DNA from: Spirochaetaceae bacterium
GTDB lineage: Bacteria > Spirochaetota > Spirochaetia > Sphaerochaetales > Sphaerochaetaceae
Direction: 5' to 3'
Assembly (NCBI GenBank): GCA_016649775.1
Contig: JAENWY010000102.1
Coordinates: 1-7,810, forward strand
DNA: 7,810 bases
The position numbers and the translations under genes were made by a program. Numbering within the stretch: position 1 is the first letter of the stretch; every line of letters starts with the position of its first letter. This document shows positions 7,475 to 7,810 of this stretch, piece after piece. The notes under the pieces were generated by a model. That model did not search any database, was not told where the DNA came from, and saw only the letters and a program-made list of their open reading frames with translations.

Positions 7475-7487
7475 GTGTTACTGTCAA
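7459..7487 (-). promoter_or_regulatory. Sigma-A type promoter of the trp operon
   Basis: Read on the minus strand, a perfect -35 TTGACA (7487-7482) is followed by a 17-nt spacer and the -10 TATAGT (7464-7459), five of six matches to TATAAT. The start of transcription should fall near 7450-7453, leaving about 30 nt before the trpE ATG at 7421. The spacer and -10 are filled with operator-like inverted repeats. No other comparably good promoter was seen between the permease gene and trpE. Confidence 0.82.
7468..7482. promoter_or_regulatory. Second overlapping palindrome in the trp promoter spacer
   Basis: AGTAACA-G-TGTTACT is a perfect 7+1+7 inverted repeat. It shares its left arm (7468-7474) with the 20-bp palindrome, so the promoter holds three copies of the same 7-bp half-site at 7455-7461, 7468-7474 and 7476-7482. 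The last one touches the -35 hexamer by one base. It may be an accessory operator or a third half-site for cooperative binding. Confidence 0.6.
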
Positions 7488-7534
7488 TAGAAATCTGATA
7501 ATTATTTGTAAAATTTAAAATTTAGAATTGTTAA

Positions 7535-7810
7535 TTAAAGGCTATTAACTAATAGCATAATACCCACATAATATACTGAGAATATTATAATAATTTTAAA
7601 TAGTATTTCTGGCATTATTTTAATGAATTTAGTTGATACACAAATACCCAGTAATGCACCTGGTATTAAAGCTAAGGAAATTAATAAAGAATCTATGGAA
7701 ATAGTTTTCCAGATGAAAGCTATTACTAATAATTTTAGAGCGTTAATAAAGAAAAAGAATTGGGAACTTGAACCAATAAACTCTTTCTTATTTTCTGTTT
7801 CATTAAAAAA
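7535..7810 (-). CDS. TauE/SafE-family membrane permease, C-terminal part (partial)
   Basis: An open frame enters from the window edge and ends at a TAA at 7537-7535, giving the last 91 residues of a membrane protein; the start lies beyond 7810. Three hydrophobic stretches are visible, about residues 17-36 (preceded by NALK), 41-59 (SLLISLALIPGALLGICVS) and 69-88 (ILFKIIIIFSVYYVGIMLLV). The order N-x-x-K, a helix with PGALLG, then a basic loop and the LFK-containing last helix fits the C-terminus of the TauE/SafE (sulfite exporter-like) family. The substrate cannot be told; members move sulfite, sulfonates or other organic anions. It is read in the same direction as trp but ends about 48 nt before the trp -35, with no clear terminator between, so some read-through into trp is possible. 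Confidence 0.72.
   Translation of the reverse strand, partial: FFNETENKKEFIGSSSQFFFFINALKLLVIAFIWKTISIDSLLISLALIPGALLGICVSTKFIKIMPEILFKIIIIFSVYYVGIMLLVNSL

Noticed and set aside
7422..7534. T-box, TRAP site or leader-peptide attenuator before trpE
   Set aside because: No T-box conserved loop, no Trp codon run, no repeated GAG/TAG triplets and no terminator stem; the predicted leader is too short.
1..7810. Mobile element, CRISPR array, RNA gene or a new multi-gene system
   Set aside because: No transposase, direct-repeat array, tRNA/rRNA-like segment or unknown gene cluster was found; all genes belong to known families and none is frameshifted.

Overview
This AT-rich window carries a complete, intact tryptophan biosynthesis operon, trpE-trpG-trpD-trpC-trpF-trpB-trpA, on the minus strand (about 7421 down to 1049). 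It is flanked by a plus-strand alpha/beta hydrolase gene (40-954) and by the 3' end of a minus-strand TauE/SafE-type permease gene (7535-7810, cut by the window edge). The organism looks like a low-GC Firmicute, most likely from Clostridia. The reasons are strongly A/T-ending codons, good purine-rich Shine-Dalgarno sequences, TGA used as a true stop, the gene order EGDCFBA with separate trpG/trpD and trpC/trpF, and TrpA and TrpD active-site variants I associate with Firmicutes. The species cannot be named from this.

Layout: 40-954 (+) monoacylglycerol lipase-like serine hydrolase; 955-1048 short convergent intergenic region with an 8-bp inverted repeat; 1049-7421 (-) trp operon; 7422-7534 control region; 7535-7810 (-) permease C-terminus. 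No stretch over 300 bases lacks a gene.

The seven trp genes cover every step from chorismate to tryptophan. TrpE/TrpG make anthranilate, TrpD adds phosphoribosyl, TrpF isomerises, TrpC closes the indole ring, and TrpA/TrpB convert indole-3-glycerol phosphate plus serine to tryptophan. Successive genes are 2 nt apart or overlap by 4 or 8 nt, which points to one transcript with translational coupling. All key catalytic motifs are present except that TrpA carries Glu at the Asp60-equivalent position and Met at the Gln65-equivalent.

The most interesting part is the control region. There is a near-consensus sigma-A promoter (TTGACA, 17 nt, TATAGT), and the predicted start leaves an untranslated leader of only about 30 nt. 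That is too short for a T-box, a TRAP site or a leader-peptide attenuator. Instead a perfect 20-bp palindrome covers the -10, and a second 15-bp palindrome shares one half-site with it and reaches the -35. This looks like classical repressor control by a DNA-binding protein encoded elsewhere. I see no novel enzyme system, defence system or mobile element here.
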